From NCBI RefSeq assembly GCF_015097055.1, contig NZ_AP023366.1, positions 2,817,001 to 2,881,000 on the forward strand: a stretch of 64,000 nt of DNA. Reading direction: 5' to 3'. This stretch comes from Effusibacillus dendaii (GTDB lineage Bacteria > Bacillota > Bacilli > Tumebacillales > Effusibacillaceae). This document shows positions 17,676-26,062 of this stretch, piece by piece. How positions within the stretch are numbered: position 1 is the stretch's first letter; each line of letters begins with the position of its first letter. Position numbers and translations under genes: made by a program. The notes beneath the pieces are model-generated. The model did not search any database, was not told where the DNA came from, and saw only the letters and a program-made list of their open reading frames with translations.

Positions 17676-17695
17676 GGCGGAAATTCCGCCTTTTT
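17676..17695 (+). terminator. Intrinsic terminator
   Basis: GGCGGAA and TTCCGCC (17676-17690) form a compact stem followed by five T, directly after the FrnE-like gene. Confidence 0.8.
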
Positions 17696-17726
17696 AACAT
17701 ATTTGCTTGGAAAGAGGGTTATCTGG

Positions 17727-18614
17727 GTGAATGCAGGTTATATATATGCCATTTTAACGTATGCGATTTGGGGGGTGCTGCCCATGTACTGGAAACTGTT
17801 TTCAGAAGTCAGCGCATGGGAAATTTTATCCCATCGCATTATCTGGTCGGTGGTTTTTGTTCTGTTGCTTGCGGCTGTTTTAAATAAACGGAATGCAATT
17901 AAAGCAGCAATTCCGGATTGGAAAAGCAAGGGACTCGTTATGATAAGTTCGATTCTTATTAGCGCAAACTGGGTCACTTACATTTGGGCAGTTAACAACG
18001 GACATATGGTGGAAGCCAGTCTTGGATATTACATGAATCCGCTTGTTAGTGTTTTGCTTGGTGTATTTTTTCTGCGGGAACGGTTACGGAAACTGCAGTG
18101 GGGTGCGATCGGTCTGGCGACAATGGGTGTATTGATCCTGACGTTCAGCTACGGACACTTTCCGTGGATCGCGCTTTCGTTAGCTTTTTCGTTCGGTTTC
18201 TATGGATTAGCCAAGAAGAAGGTTCGGGCCGATACAATAGCTGGTTTAACCCTTGAAACCATTGTGGTATTTCCGCTTGCTTTGATTTATTTGATTGGAT
18301 TCGAACATGGAGGAACCGGGTGGCATGTATTGTCCGGCTGGCAAATGATTGTGCTTCTCTTGTCTGGGGTTGCGACAGCCTTGCCTCTCTTGTGGTTTGC
18401 AGAAGCTACGAAACGATTACCATTGTCTGTGCTAGGATTTATTCAGTATTTATCACCAACTATTACTCTTCTATTAGGTTTGTTTGTGTACCATGAAGAC
18501 TTTACGAAAACCGATATCCTCAGTTTTGGACTTATTTGGATTGCATTGGTAGTATATATGTTCCAAATGACACGAAAACAAGCAACGCATCGTATAGAAG
18601 CAACGGGTGTTTAA
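17727..18614 (+). CDS. rarD: RarD-type EamA family permease
   Basis: A 295-residue protein with about ten membrane segments in two EamA halves. The N-terminal sequence AGYIYAILTYAIWGVLPMYW and the segment ISANWVTYIWAVNNGHMVEA are characteristic of RarD (chloramphenicol-sensitive RarD family). Transport function is poorly defined in the family. GTG 17727 is chosen because AAAGAGGG lies nine bases upstream; the TTG at 17703 lacks a site. Confidence 0.88.
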   Translation: MNAGYIYAILTYAIWGVLPMYWKLFSEVSAWEILSHRIIWSVVFVLLLAAVLNKRNAIKAAIPDWKSKGLVMISSILISANWVTYIWAVNNGHMVEASLGYYMNPLVSVLLGVFFLRERLRKLQWGAIGLATMGVLILTFSYGHFPWIALSLAFSFGFYGLAKKKVRADTIAGLTLETIVVFPLALIYLIGFEHGGTGWHVLSGWQMIVLLLSGVATALPLLWFAEATKRLPLSVLGFIQYLSPTITLLLGLFVYHEDFTKTDILSFGLIWIALVVYMFQMTRKQATHRIEATGV

Positions 18615-18686
18615 CGGGGACATTATGTCGGGTATTAAATTGGGACTTGATCAAAGGCCCGACTCAGGATATTTTTATATTGAACA

Positions 18687-18705
18687 TTCATTATAAATAA
18701 ATGAA
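18687..18705 (+). promoter_or_regulatory. Inverted repeat before the first TetR gene
   Basis: TTCATT and AATGAA arms separated by seven bases lie directly before the ribosome binding site of the TetR-family gene. Autoregulatory operators of TetR proteins are often placed like this; the assignment is inference. Confidence 0.35.
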
Positions 18706-18715
18706 GGAGAACGTG

Positions 18716-19306
18716 ATGCCAAAGGTTGGTATGAAGGAAGTGCGTCAGCAACAAGTGATCGAGGCAACTATGCGTTGCATTGTGAAAAAAGGCCTCTCCC
18801 AGATGTCAATGAAGGATATTGCTGTGGAAGCAGGGGTCAGTACGGGTATCATATACCACTATTTTAAAAATAAAGAGGATTTGTTGCTGCAGGTGCTTAA
18901 AGAATCCTTTCGCAAATCGCACGAACGAGTGATGGATACGGTGGAGCCATTGCGGCAATCCAGGGAAAAGCTGTTGAAACACCTGGAGAACATTAACGCT
19001 GTTCCGAAAGAGAACCCCGATTTTTACATTGTGTTACTCAACTACTTAGGCCAGGCTCCTCATAACCCTGAGATTCATAAGATCGTCACCAAGTTTCTCA
19101 GTAACCTTACATCCTATGCCAACCGGTATTTATCAACTGATTTAACCGGCGGCACCTTTGCCGATGTCCGACTCTGGCATCTTCCTACGATCCTTTTGGC
19201 GCTCGGAATGGGACTCGGCATCATGTGGACGCTCGATCGCAACTCATTTTCAATTGAGGAGATGGACGTAAGTCTAAAGGACCTCATTAGCAGATACATT
19301 GACTGA
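18716..19306 (+). CDS. TetR-family transcriptional regulator
   Basis: A 196-residue repressor with an N-terminal HTH (about residues 5-55: MKDIAVEAGVSTGIIYHYFK, KEDLLLQVL) and a helical ligand-binding domain. ATG 18716 has GAAGGAG at a good distance; ATG 18701 overlaps that site. It stands at the head of an acyl-CoA gene cluster and is followed after 58 bp by a crotonase gene, so an acyl-CoA ligand is a reasonable guess. Confidence 0.9.
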   Translation: MPKVGMKEVRQQQVIEATMRCIVKKGLSQMSMKDIAVEAGVSTGIIYHYFKNKEDLLLQVLKESFRKSHERVMDTVEPLRQSREKLLKHLENINAVPKENPDFYIVLLNYLGQAPHNPEIHKIVTKFLSNLTSYANRYLSTDLTGGTFADVRLWHLPTILLALGMGLGIMWTLDRNSFSIEEMDVSLKDLISRYID

Positions 19307-19364
19307 CCATCCGCACAGCACGGCGCCGCAATGAATCGACATACTACCCAAAGGAGGTCAATCA

Positions 19365-20141
19365 ATGGAAATCCTCGTTGAGAAAAAAGGAAAAGTTTGT
19401 ACGATTATCATCAATCGTCCTGAGGTACGCAATGCTGTCAACCGGGAAACGGCGCAACAGCTCGCGGACGCATTTCGCGTATTTGAAGCGGACAAGGAGT
19501 TGAACGTAGCAGTGCTCTGTGGCGCGGGTGGCACGTTTTGTGCCGGCGCGGACTTGAAGGAAGTTGCAAAATTGTCGGAAGATGGTGGGAACAGGCTGGA
19601 GCCAGACATGTTAAAGGATGGGCCAATGGGGCCTTCCCGTATGCATCTGTCCAAACCGGTCATCGCCGCGGTCTCGGGATACGCGGTAGCCGGAGGATTG
19701 GAATTGGCGATCTGGTGCGATCTGCGTGTAGTTGATCGTGACGCCGTATTTGGAGTGTTCTGTCGCCGTTTCGGTGTTCCGTTGATCGACGGGGGCACAC
19801 AGCGCCTGCCTCGACTGATCGGCATGAGCCGCGCCCTTGATTTGATTCTAACGGGCAGACCGGTCGGGGCAGAAGAAGCGCTTGCAATCGGGTTGGCCAA
19901 CCGGGTAGTTGACCCCGGTACGGCAAGGAAAGAGGCGGAAACGTTAGCTGCCCAAATTGCGGAATTTCCTCAGATTTGTATGCGAAGTGACCGAGAGGCG
20001 GTCTATCGTGGATTTGACATGGACTTTGGCAAGGCAATGCAGTTGGAGTTCATGTTAGGCTTGCATTCGATCCGGAGCGGGCAAACAGAGGAGGGCGCCA
20101 AGCGATTTTCAGATGGACAAGGCAGGCATGGGGAGTTCTAA
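19365..20141 (+). CDS. Enoyl-CoA hydratase/isomerase (crotonase family)
   Basis: A 258-residue crotonase with both oxyanion-hole elements: CGAGGTFCAGADLKEV (about 51-66) and ISGYAVAGGLELA-type sequence VSGYAVAGGLELAIWCDLRV (about 103-122). The catalytic-loop region is FGVPLIDGGTQRLPRLIG; the usual first catalytic Glu position is occupied by Val-Pro-Leu-Ile-Asp, so the exact reaction (hydratase, isomerase or lyase) is open. An AAGGAGG site precedes ATG 19365. It is followed closely by an acyl-CoA ligase. Confidence 0.9.
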   Translation: MEILVEKKGKVCTIIINRPEVRNAVNRETAQQLADAFRVFEADKELNVAVLCGAGGTFCAGADLKEVAKLSEDGGNRLEPDMLKDGPMGPSRMHLSKPVIAAVSGYAVAGGLELAIWCDLRVVDRDAVFGVFCRRFGVPLIDGGTQRLPRLIGMSRALDLILTGRPVGAEEALAIGLANRVVDPGTARKEAETLAAQIAEFPQICMRSDREAVYRGFDMDFGKAMQLEFMLGLHSIRSGQTEEGAKRFSDGQGRHGEF

Positions 20142-20193
20142 TTTGCACTGTAGGGATTTTTGTTACAAAAAATTACATGGGGAGGAATGTAGG

Positions 20194-21747
20194 ATGTACG
20201 CAGCCGAACTGATCAAACGAGGGGGAAAATCTTTTCCGAATCATAAAGCGGTCACCTACCAAGGTGAAACGCTCACATTTGATCAAGTGCTGAGAAACAG
20301 CAACCGGTTGGCTAATGGGCTTTTGCGGTTAGGGCTGAAAAAAGGGGATCGCGTGGCATTCTTGCTTGCAAACTCTGTGCAAAGTGTGGAAATTGACTTC
20401 GCACTGCTGTTGGCCGGATTCGTGCGGGTTCCGCTGAACACGCGGCTGTCTGAGGACGAACATTTTCATATGATCAACGAGACGGAGGCGAAGGCGATTC
20501 TATTTACGGAAGAGTTCCTGGAACGGGTAACAGCCCTTAAGCTAAGGCTCCCAGGTGTGGATCTTTTTTGCCAGACGAATGGCTCTGTCAGATTGTCTTG
20601 GGTGACAGGGTCAGCTGATCTCGTCCAAGGCAGCACGGAAGATGAACCGCCCATAATCGTGGGTGAACAGGATCTGGCCACCATACAGTATACATCAGGG
20701 ACAACAGGGAAGCTAAAAGCGGCTGTACATACGCAAGAGACGTGGTCTGCGATTTGCAATAACATTTTGTCCTCACTCGACATCATGGAAGGGGATATCA
20801 TGCTGCATGCGGCACCGATGACGCACGCATCCGGCACACTCGTGCTGCCGCACTGGGTTCGTGGTGCTACTAACGCCGTCCTACCCGGATTTAACCCACA
20901 AGAGTACGCTGAATGTATCCACCATCAGAAACCGACAACACTCAACCTTGTTCCCACGATGATTGTCATGCTATTAAACACTCCGAACATAGAACAATAT
21001 TCTTTCGAATCGGTGCGAAATATAATCTACGGAGCATCTCCCATGCCGCGAGAAGCGTTACGGCGAGGACTGGCGCTCTGGGGTCCCAAGTTTATACAGT
21101 ATTATGGACAGACGGAGGCACCTTTAATTTTGACGCTGCTGGGGAAAAAAGAGCATCTTGGGGATGACGCACAAACAGAACAACGGCTGCTGTCTTGCGG
21201 TCGCCCGGTTGCTTCCGCACTTGTAAAAATTGTTGGGGAGGACGGGGAGCCGGTGGCAACCGGGATGACTGGTGAAATTGCGGTGAAAACGGACCAGGCG
21301 ATGGTCGGGTACTGGAAAGCTCCGGAATTGACGGCTGATACGATCCGGGACGGGTGGGTGTATACACGGGATATGGGGTATCTAGACGAGGATGGATATT
21401 TGTTTCTCGTTGACCGCAAATCGGACATGATTATTACCGGTGGGTTTAATGTATATCCCCGTGAGGTGGAGGAGGTGTTGTATCAACACCCTGCTGTTAT
21501 GGAAGCGGCGGTCGTTGGCGTACCGGATGAAAAATGGGTCGAATCGGTCAAGGCATTTGTCGTGCTTCGACCGGGAAGCACAGTGTCGGAAGACGAAATC
21601 ATCGCTTTTTGCAAAGAACGGCTGGCATCGTATAAAAAACCGTCCAGTGTGGAGTTTGTAGAATCCCTGCCCAAAAGTGCTGTAGGCAAGGTCGTAAGGC
21701 GCTTACTCCGGGATCCTTACTGGGAAGGGAAACAGAGAAAAATCTAG
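20194..21747 (+). CDS. AMP-forming acyl-CoA ligase
   Basis: A 517-residue adenylate-forming enzyme. Core motifs: TIQYTSGTTGKLKA (P-loop A3), IQYYGQTEAP (A5), GYLDEDGYLFLVDRKSDMI (A7-A8 with the hinge after DRK) and PKSAVGKVVRR with the catalytic A10 Lys. It activates a carboxylic acid to its CoA thioester via an acyl-adenylate. Neighbouring crotonases suggest degradation of an unsaturated or aromatic acid, or a fatty acid. ATG 20194 follows GGGGAGGAATG; the earlier in-frame ATG at 20113 lies inside the crotonase gene. Confidence 0.93.
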   Translation: MYAAELIKRGGKSFPNHKAVTYQGETLTFDQVLRNSNRLANGLLRLGLKKGDRVAFLLANSVQSVEIDFALLLAGFVRVPLNTRLSEDEHFHMINETEAKAILFTEEFLERVTALKLRLPGVDLFCQTNGSVRLSWVTGSADLVQGSTEDEPPIIVGEQDLATIQYTSGTTGKLKAAVHTQETWSAICNNILSSLDIMEGDIMLHAAPMTHASGTLVLPHWVRGATNAVLPGFNPQEYAECIHHQKPTTLNLVPTMIVMLLNTPNIEQYSFESVRNIIYGASPMPREALRRGLALWGPKFIQYYGQTEAPLILTLLGKKEHLGDDAQTEQRLLSCGRPVASALVKIVGEDGEPVATGMTGEIAVKTDQAMVGYWKAPELTADTIRDGWVYTRDMGYLDEDGYLFLVDRKSDMIITGGFNVYPREVEEVLYQHPAVMEAAVVGVPDEKWVESVKAFVVLRPGSTVSEDEIIAFCKERLASYKKPSSVEFVESLPKSAVGKVVRRLLRDPYWEGKQRKI

Positions 21748-21767
21748 TGGCTTTTCCCACTGCCAAA

Positions 21768-22100
21768 CTAGATGCTTGTACCTGGTTTCCGGACAATCGT
21801 TGATTTGCGAATCTCATTTCCCATGCGGCCTGTCAGGATGTAGCCATACATTTGAAAATCGGCCCGCAGAGACCACCAGGGATGTCCGAAAGTAGCAGGC
21901 TTATTTCCTTCAAAGACAAAGTGGCTAAACCAGGCAAATCCATAGACGATTACCGGTGCAGCCATAACAAACCACCATATATGAGTAATAAATGCTGCGA
22001 TCAGGCAGAGATATACGCAGGTTGTACCGACAAAATGCAGCAGTCGAGTGGCGAATTTAAGATGCTGTGAAACATAATGTATAAACGGTTTTCTTTTTGG
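21768..22100 (-). pseudogene. DUF962 (Mpo1-like) membrane protein without a clear start
   Basis: The minus-strand frame is open from 22100 to the TAG at 21768 and reads QHLKFATRLLHFVGTT, two hydrophobic segments, then FVFEGNKPATFGHPWWSLRA and FQMYGYILTGRM, all hallmarks of DUF962 proteins (about 100-110 residues). No ATG, GTG or TTG exists between the upstream stop (about 22101) and the conserved QH, so the first few codons and start are lost or an unusual codon is used. The ATG at 21965 is inside the second membrane segment and is not a credible start. Confidence 0.6.
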
Positions 22101-22164
22101 TTAGGTCAATAAAGTTGAATGAAATAAGAATTTCTCAGGAATCCACTATTAAAGGAGCAACTAT

Positions 22165-23469
22165 ATGAACAGGCCGTTTCGTTATGTGATCATGGGTATG
22201 ATTGTATTGATGACCGTTATTAATTATGTGGATCGCGGCGCCATTTCCTATGCGCAGGCAGCGATTATTAAAGAATTTGGCCTAAATCCGGTAACATGGG
22301 GAGATGTATTAGGTTACTTCGGATACGGCTATATGTTTGGAGCATTGTTTGGCGGGGCCTTGGCGGATAAGAAGGGACCCAAATTTGTATGGCTGTTGGC
22401 GGGGACGTTGTGGTCGATTTTTGAAATCGGGACAGCTTATGCTGGAAATATTGGGATGGCCCTGTTTGGCGGAAGCGCGTTGGCCGGTTTTGCGCTGTTT
22501 CGAATTTTGTTCGGGTTGACAGAGGGTCCTGTTTTCTCAACGATCAATCGGACGATGGCGAACTGGGCAGCTCCGAAAGAACGTGGGTTTGCCGCATCGA
22601 TTGGGCTCCTGGGAACGCCGCTCGGGGCGCTGTTAACAGCCCCGATTGCGGTCGCTCTATTGTCGATTGTAAATTGGCGAACGATGTTTATCATTCTGGG
22701 TATTGCCGGTCTCCTCTGGGTTTTGATCTGGTCCCGTATGTTTACCGATTTACCCGAAAATCACCCGCGCGTTTCCAAAGAAGAAGTAGCGGAAATTCGT
22801 TCGTCAAAAGAATTGTTAAACACTGAGGTGACGTTGGAACAGTCGAACCGAGCTCATGTTCCGTGGTATCACTTTTTTAACAATCCCACTTTGATTATGA
22901 ATGCGGTGGGGTACTTTGCTTTCCAGTATGTTAACTTTTTGATTTTGACCTGGACACCCAAATACCTGCAGGATACGTTCCATTTCAAATTGGCCTCCCT
23001 TTGGTATTTAGGAATGATTCCTTGGATAGGGGCGTGCTTTACTGTTTTGTTAGGCGGCAGACTTTCTGATTTTCTGCGCCGCCGTACAGGAAGTTTACGG
23101 GTTGCCAGATCCGGGCTTGCGGTTATTTCTCTTTTGTTAACTGCGATCTGTTTTCTTTTGATTCCAACTGTTCACAGTGTGGGAGCCGTCTTACTTTTGA
23201 TGGCTGTTGGAAATGCGTTCAATTTCTTGCCGAATTCGGTTTATTGGACGGTCATTGTCGATACGGAGCCTTCAAAAGCGGGGACATTTGGCGGAGTTAC
23301 TCATTTCTTTACAAATATTGCAACCGTTGTAGCACCGACTTTGACAGGCAGACTCGTTGCAGGCAGCGGTTATCAGGCGATGTTCGTTGCCGCTGCGGTT
23401 GCCGCTGCAATTGGCATGATCGCGATGATGTTTGTGAAGCCTGGAAGGAGGGAGAATCCCGTTGGGTAG
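22165..23469 (+). CDS. MFS transporter, anion:cation symporter type
   Basis: A 434-residue 12-TM major facilitator. NYVDRGAISYAQAAIIKEFG in the first helix region and GALADKKGPKFVW in loop 2-3 are typical of the ACS family (hexuronate, glucarate, 4-hydroxyphenylacetate and similar organic anions). It lies between the acyl-CoA ligase and a second crotonase, so it probably imports the acid that is then activated. An AAAGGAGCAA site precedes ATG 22165. Confidence 0.88.
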   Translation: MNRPFRYVIMGMIVLMTVINYVDRGAISYAQAAIIKEFGLNPVTWGDVLGYFGYGYMFGALFGGALADKKGPKFVWLLAGTLWSIFEIGTAYAGNIGMALFGGSALAGFALFRILFGLTEGPVFSTINRTMANWAAPKERGFAASIGLLGTPLGALLTAPIAVALLSIVNWRTMFIILGIAGLLWVLIWSRMFTDLPENHPRVSKEEVAEIRSSKELLNTEVTLEQSNRAHVPWYHFFNNPTLIMNAVGYFAFQYVNFLILTWTPKYLQDTFHFKLASLWYLGMIPWIGACFTVLLGGRLSDFLRRRTGSLRVARSGLAVISLLLTAICFLLIPTVHSVGAVLLLMAVGNAFNFLPNSVYWTVIVDTEPSKAGTFGGVTHFFTNIATVVAPTLTGRLVAGSGYQAMFVAAAVAAAIGMIAMMFVKPGRRENPVG

Positions 23470-23489
23470 CAATTCGGAATCATCGCATA

Positions 23490-23514
23490 TATAATTAAAA
23501 GACCGGATGGTCTT
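23490..23514 (+). promoter_or_regulatory. -10 element with overlapping TetR-type operator candidate
   Basis: TATAAT at 23490-23495 is followed at 23499-23514 by AAGACC-GGAT-GGTCTT, a perfect 6-bp inverted repeat. It precedes the second crotonase gene, which shares a transcript with a TetR gene. The -35 element is weak. Confidence 0.4.
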
Positions 23515-23599
23515 AGGATAGGACTTTTTTACAAAGAAGCAGGAAATGGGGTTGTGATTGGAGTAAGAATAAGGAATCTTATAAACCGGGGGGTTGTCT

Positions 23600-24388
23600 A
23601 TGTCAGAATTAATGATTGAAACACAAAACGGGATTCGGACACTGCGGCTCAATCGTCCGGAACGGCTGAACGCTTTCACTTCTCCGTTAAGCTCTCAATT
23701 GATCGATGCGTTGCAGCAGGCGTCTGCCGATGACGAAGTACGTGTTGTTGTCATCACGGGAGAAGGACGAGGATTTTGCAGCGGGTTGGATTTGACGGCT
23801 GTAAGCGAGTTGACGAGCAGGCAGAAAAGCCGCCACGAGCGTCTTGATGATCTCGAATGGGTAGGGCGCCTTACGTTAAGCATTGTACATAACGACAAAC
23901 CGGTTATTGCTGCCATTAACGGTGCGGCGGCAGGAGCGGGGCTGGCGATGGCTTTGGCATGTGATTTTCGAGTGCTGAAAGCAAGTGCCAAGATTACCAC
24001 TGGATATATTCGAAACGGCCTGAGTCCGGATGCGGGAATGACCTATTTTTTGCCGCGCCTGGTAGGATTGGCGAAAGCAACCGAGTTGATTTTGACGGGC
24101 AGAGACATTTTGGCGGAGGAAGCGGAACGGCTGGGGCTAGCGAATGCTGTATTTGAGGAGGAGGAATTTGAAGAAGGCGTTCGCCGGTTTGCGGAAACGC
24201 TGGCGGCAGGCCCGCCGATCGCAATGACTCTTTCCAAGCGGATGTTGGCGGAAGCGCAGGACGCAGATCTGGTAACCCAACTGAAGCGTGAACTTGCTTC
24301 GATTCACAAATGTTTTGCCAGCGGAGACACACGTGAAGCAGTACAGGCTTTTCTGGAAAAGCGCCGTCCGGTATTTCGCGGTGAGTGA
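23600..24388 (+). CDS. Enoyl-CoA hydratase/isomerase (crotonase family)
   Basis: A 262-residue crotonase: LRLNRPERLNAFTSPLS near the N-terminus, ITGEGRGFCSGLDLTAV and INGAAAGAGLAMALACDFRV as oxyanion-hole elements, and NGLSPDAGMTYFLPRLVG in the catalytic loop, as in PaaG-type isomerases that have Asp in place of the first catalytic Glu. ATG 23600 follows CGGGGGG. The stop lies 20 bp before the TetR gene that follows, so the two are likely co-transcribed. Confidence 0.9.
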   Translation: MSELMIETQNGIRTLRLNRPERLNAFTSPLSSQLIDALQQASADDEVRVVVITGEGRGFCSGLDLTAVSELTSRQKSRHERLDDLEWVGRLTLSIVHNDKPVIAAINGAAAGAGLAMALACDFRVLKASAKITTGYIRNGLSPDAGMTYFLPRLVGLAKATELILTGRDILAEEAERLGLANAVFEEEEFEEGVRRFAETLAAGPPIAMTLSKRMLAEAQDADLVTQLKRELASIHKCFASGDTREAVQAFLEKRRPVFRGE

Positions 24389-24408
24389 CGGTACGCCCGA
24401 GGATAACA

Positions 24409-25014
24409 ATGCGAAAAGGCGAACGAACCAAACAAATGATCCTTGCGGAATCGGTGAGTTTGTTTAACCAACAAGGGTACTTGGCATCTTCCATTTTTGA
24501 TGTGATGAAAAAAACCGGATTGAAAAAAGGGGGCATCTACAACCACTTTGAGAGCAAAGAAGAATTGGTCCGGCAAACGTTTCAGTTTGCTGTCGATCAG
24601 ATTCGCAAACATATCCGAAATACGATAAAAGAAAAAGAAACAGCGGCAGATCGCTTGCTGGCGGTGATAACCGTTTTTCAGGATTTGGCCGAAGATCGTC
24701 CTATACCGGGCGGCTGTCCCATCATGAATGTGGCCATCGAATCTGACGATGCGCACCCTGCTTTGTGTAAGGAGGCGCGGGACGCCATGGATGGTTTGCG
24801 GTCGCTGATCGAGTCTACCGTAAAAAAAGGAATCCAAAGAAGGGAAATCCGTCCAGAAGTAAATGGGCAAGCTGTTGCGACCGTTTTTGTGTCGATGTTA
24901 GAAGGGGCTTTGATGCTGAGCCGGTTATACGTAGACCCGCAATACATGCGGGATGCGGTGGATCATTTGAAGAAATACGTTCAGACACTGCTGCAATGTG
25001 AAACCATTTGGTAG
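24409..25014 (+). CDS. TetR-family transcriptional regulator
   Basis: A 201-residue repressor: HTH at about 8-55 (SSIFDVMKKTGLKKGGIYNH), then a C-terminal domain with GGCPIMNVAIESDDAHPAL, as in the YxaF/LmrA type. ATG 24409 has GAGG six bases upstream; the GTG at 24385 overlaps the crotonase stop. Probably controls the second crotonase promoter, which has a matching kind of inverted repeat. Confidence 0.88.
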   Translation: MRKGERTKQMILAESVSLFNQQGYLASSIFDVMKKTGLKKGGIYNHFESKEELVRQTFQFAVDQIRKHIRNTIKEKETAADRLLAVITVFQDLAEDRPIPGGCPIMNVAIESDDAHPALCKEARDAMDGLRSLIESTVKKGIQRREIRPEVNGQAVATVFVSMLEGALMLSRLYVDPQYMRDAVDHLKKYVQTLLQCETIW

Positions 25015-25022
25015 GAAAAAAA

Positions 25023-25072
25023 GAGGGAGCTGTCCCTCAAGGATATTACTACTTTTGAGACAGCCCCGTACT
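25023..25072 (+). terminator. Terminator, probably bidirectional
   Basis: GGGAGCTGTCCCTCAA pairs with TTGAGACAGCCCC across a 14-base loop. It lies between the TetR gene and the convergent YheC/YheD remnant. Confidence 0.7.
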
Positions 25073-25313
25073 TTTTCGGGGCCGTTGCCTATCCTTATCA
25101 TCGTTTCCAATCGAGGATACCTGAATTACGCCAACCCCACGGCTGCCACCGAGAGGTTTGAGGATCACCTGGCCAGATTTCTCGATAAGTGCCCAAACGT
25201 TGCTTCGCGTCATCCAGCGTGTTTCCGGCACATGTGGGGCTAATTGTTTCGATCCTATTAAGCATTTGTGTTTTTTCATTTTTGTTCTGCCTATGAGTGC
25301 CACCTTTCGGCAT
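25049..25313 (-). pseudogene. YheC/YheD-family gene remnant
   Basis: ATG 25313 follows AAAAGGAG and opens one frame (MPKGGTHRQNKNEK), but the family sequence is in the next frame: KMKKHKCLIGSKQLAPHVPE, TRWMTRSNVWALIE, VILKPLGGSRGVGVIQVSS. So there is a frameshift in the A-rich first 15 codons. The homology ends after about 65 residues at SIGND, where the rest of the ATP-grasp domain is deleted. It is a degraded tandem copy of the intact gene upstream. Confidence 0.75.
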
Positions 25314-26059
25314 TAACGACTCCTTTTGTAAGCCAAAATTCGACGATACATCTTTTTGCTCTTCAGCTTGAGGAAATGGGACATCGATGGATAAAGATTC
25401 GCTTCAATGATCCAGACACGGCCCTTTCGATCAAGCGCCATATCCAATCCGTAGATACGATGGCGCGGGAATAATTTGCTGAGTATCTCGGCGGACAGTA
25501 TCGCTACCTTATTAACGTTCGATTGCAAGGTTCGTTTGGAAAAATCTTTTAAAGAGGAGCGTTTAAGGGCAGTTTTCACTCGCAGCAGCGTTCCTTTACT
25601 CCTTCCAATGTTTGAGACGATGTAACCTTTACCGGCTACTTTGGCCACTTTTGCAGTGACCTTCCATAAATTAGAGTTTCTTTTCCGCTGAACAATCACC
25701 CGCATGTCAAAAGGACGGCGCCCAACTTTCGCACGGGAAATCCAACGTTGGACAATATAGCTGCGGATCCCCATTCTTTTTCTTAAATAGCGATACGTTC
25801 GACGCTTGCCACGCAGTTTTATTTTTCTTTTCTCGACGTGTAACTTGTATTTACCGTTTCCCGGATCTGATACCAGAATTACGTTGCGCCCCCGCCTGCC
25901 GCGTGTCGGTTTCACGACTGCCCGCCCATATTTGTCCATAAAATGCCAGAAAGAGCTTTTCGTCATCAATTCGGTTTCCGGAAGGTAAGGAGCTAATTCT
26001 TCGAAACTGCGCATGAACTTGTATTTGAGCCATTTATTTCTTCTGGCCGATTTTCTCAT
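25313..26059 (-). CDS. YheC/YheD-family ATP-grasp protein
   Basis: A 248-residue basic protein of the YheC/YheD family (spore-coat-associated in Bacillus subtilis, ATP-grasp fold). Family stretches: LAPYLPETELMTKSSFWHFM, GRAVVKPTRGRRGRNVILVS (ATP-binding glycine loop), SYIVQRWISRAKVGRRPFDM, and DMALDRKGRVWIIEANLYPS (metal-binding Glu-Ala-Asn). It is shorter than the 360-450 residue relatives because it has only the ATP-grasp domain. The start lies 3 bp after the stop of the AEP transaminase gene with AAGGGCGG inside that gene, so it is the fourth gene of the phosphonate operon. A ligase role on an aminophosphonate is inference. Confidence 0.85.
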   Translation of the reverse strand: MRKSARRNKWLKYKFMRSFEELAPYLPETELMTKSSFWHFMDKYGRAVVKPTRGRRGRNVILVSDPGNGKYKLHVEKRKIKLRGKRRTYRYLRKRMGIRSYIVQRWISRAKVGRRPFDMRVIVQRKRNSNLWKVTAKVAKVAGKGYIVSNIGRSKGTLLRVKTALKRSSLKDFSKRTLQSNVNKVAILSAEILSKLFPRHRIYGLDMALDRKGRVWIIEANLYPSMSHFLKLKSKKMYRRILAYKRSR

Positions 26060-26062
26060 CAG

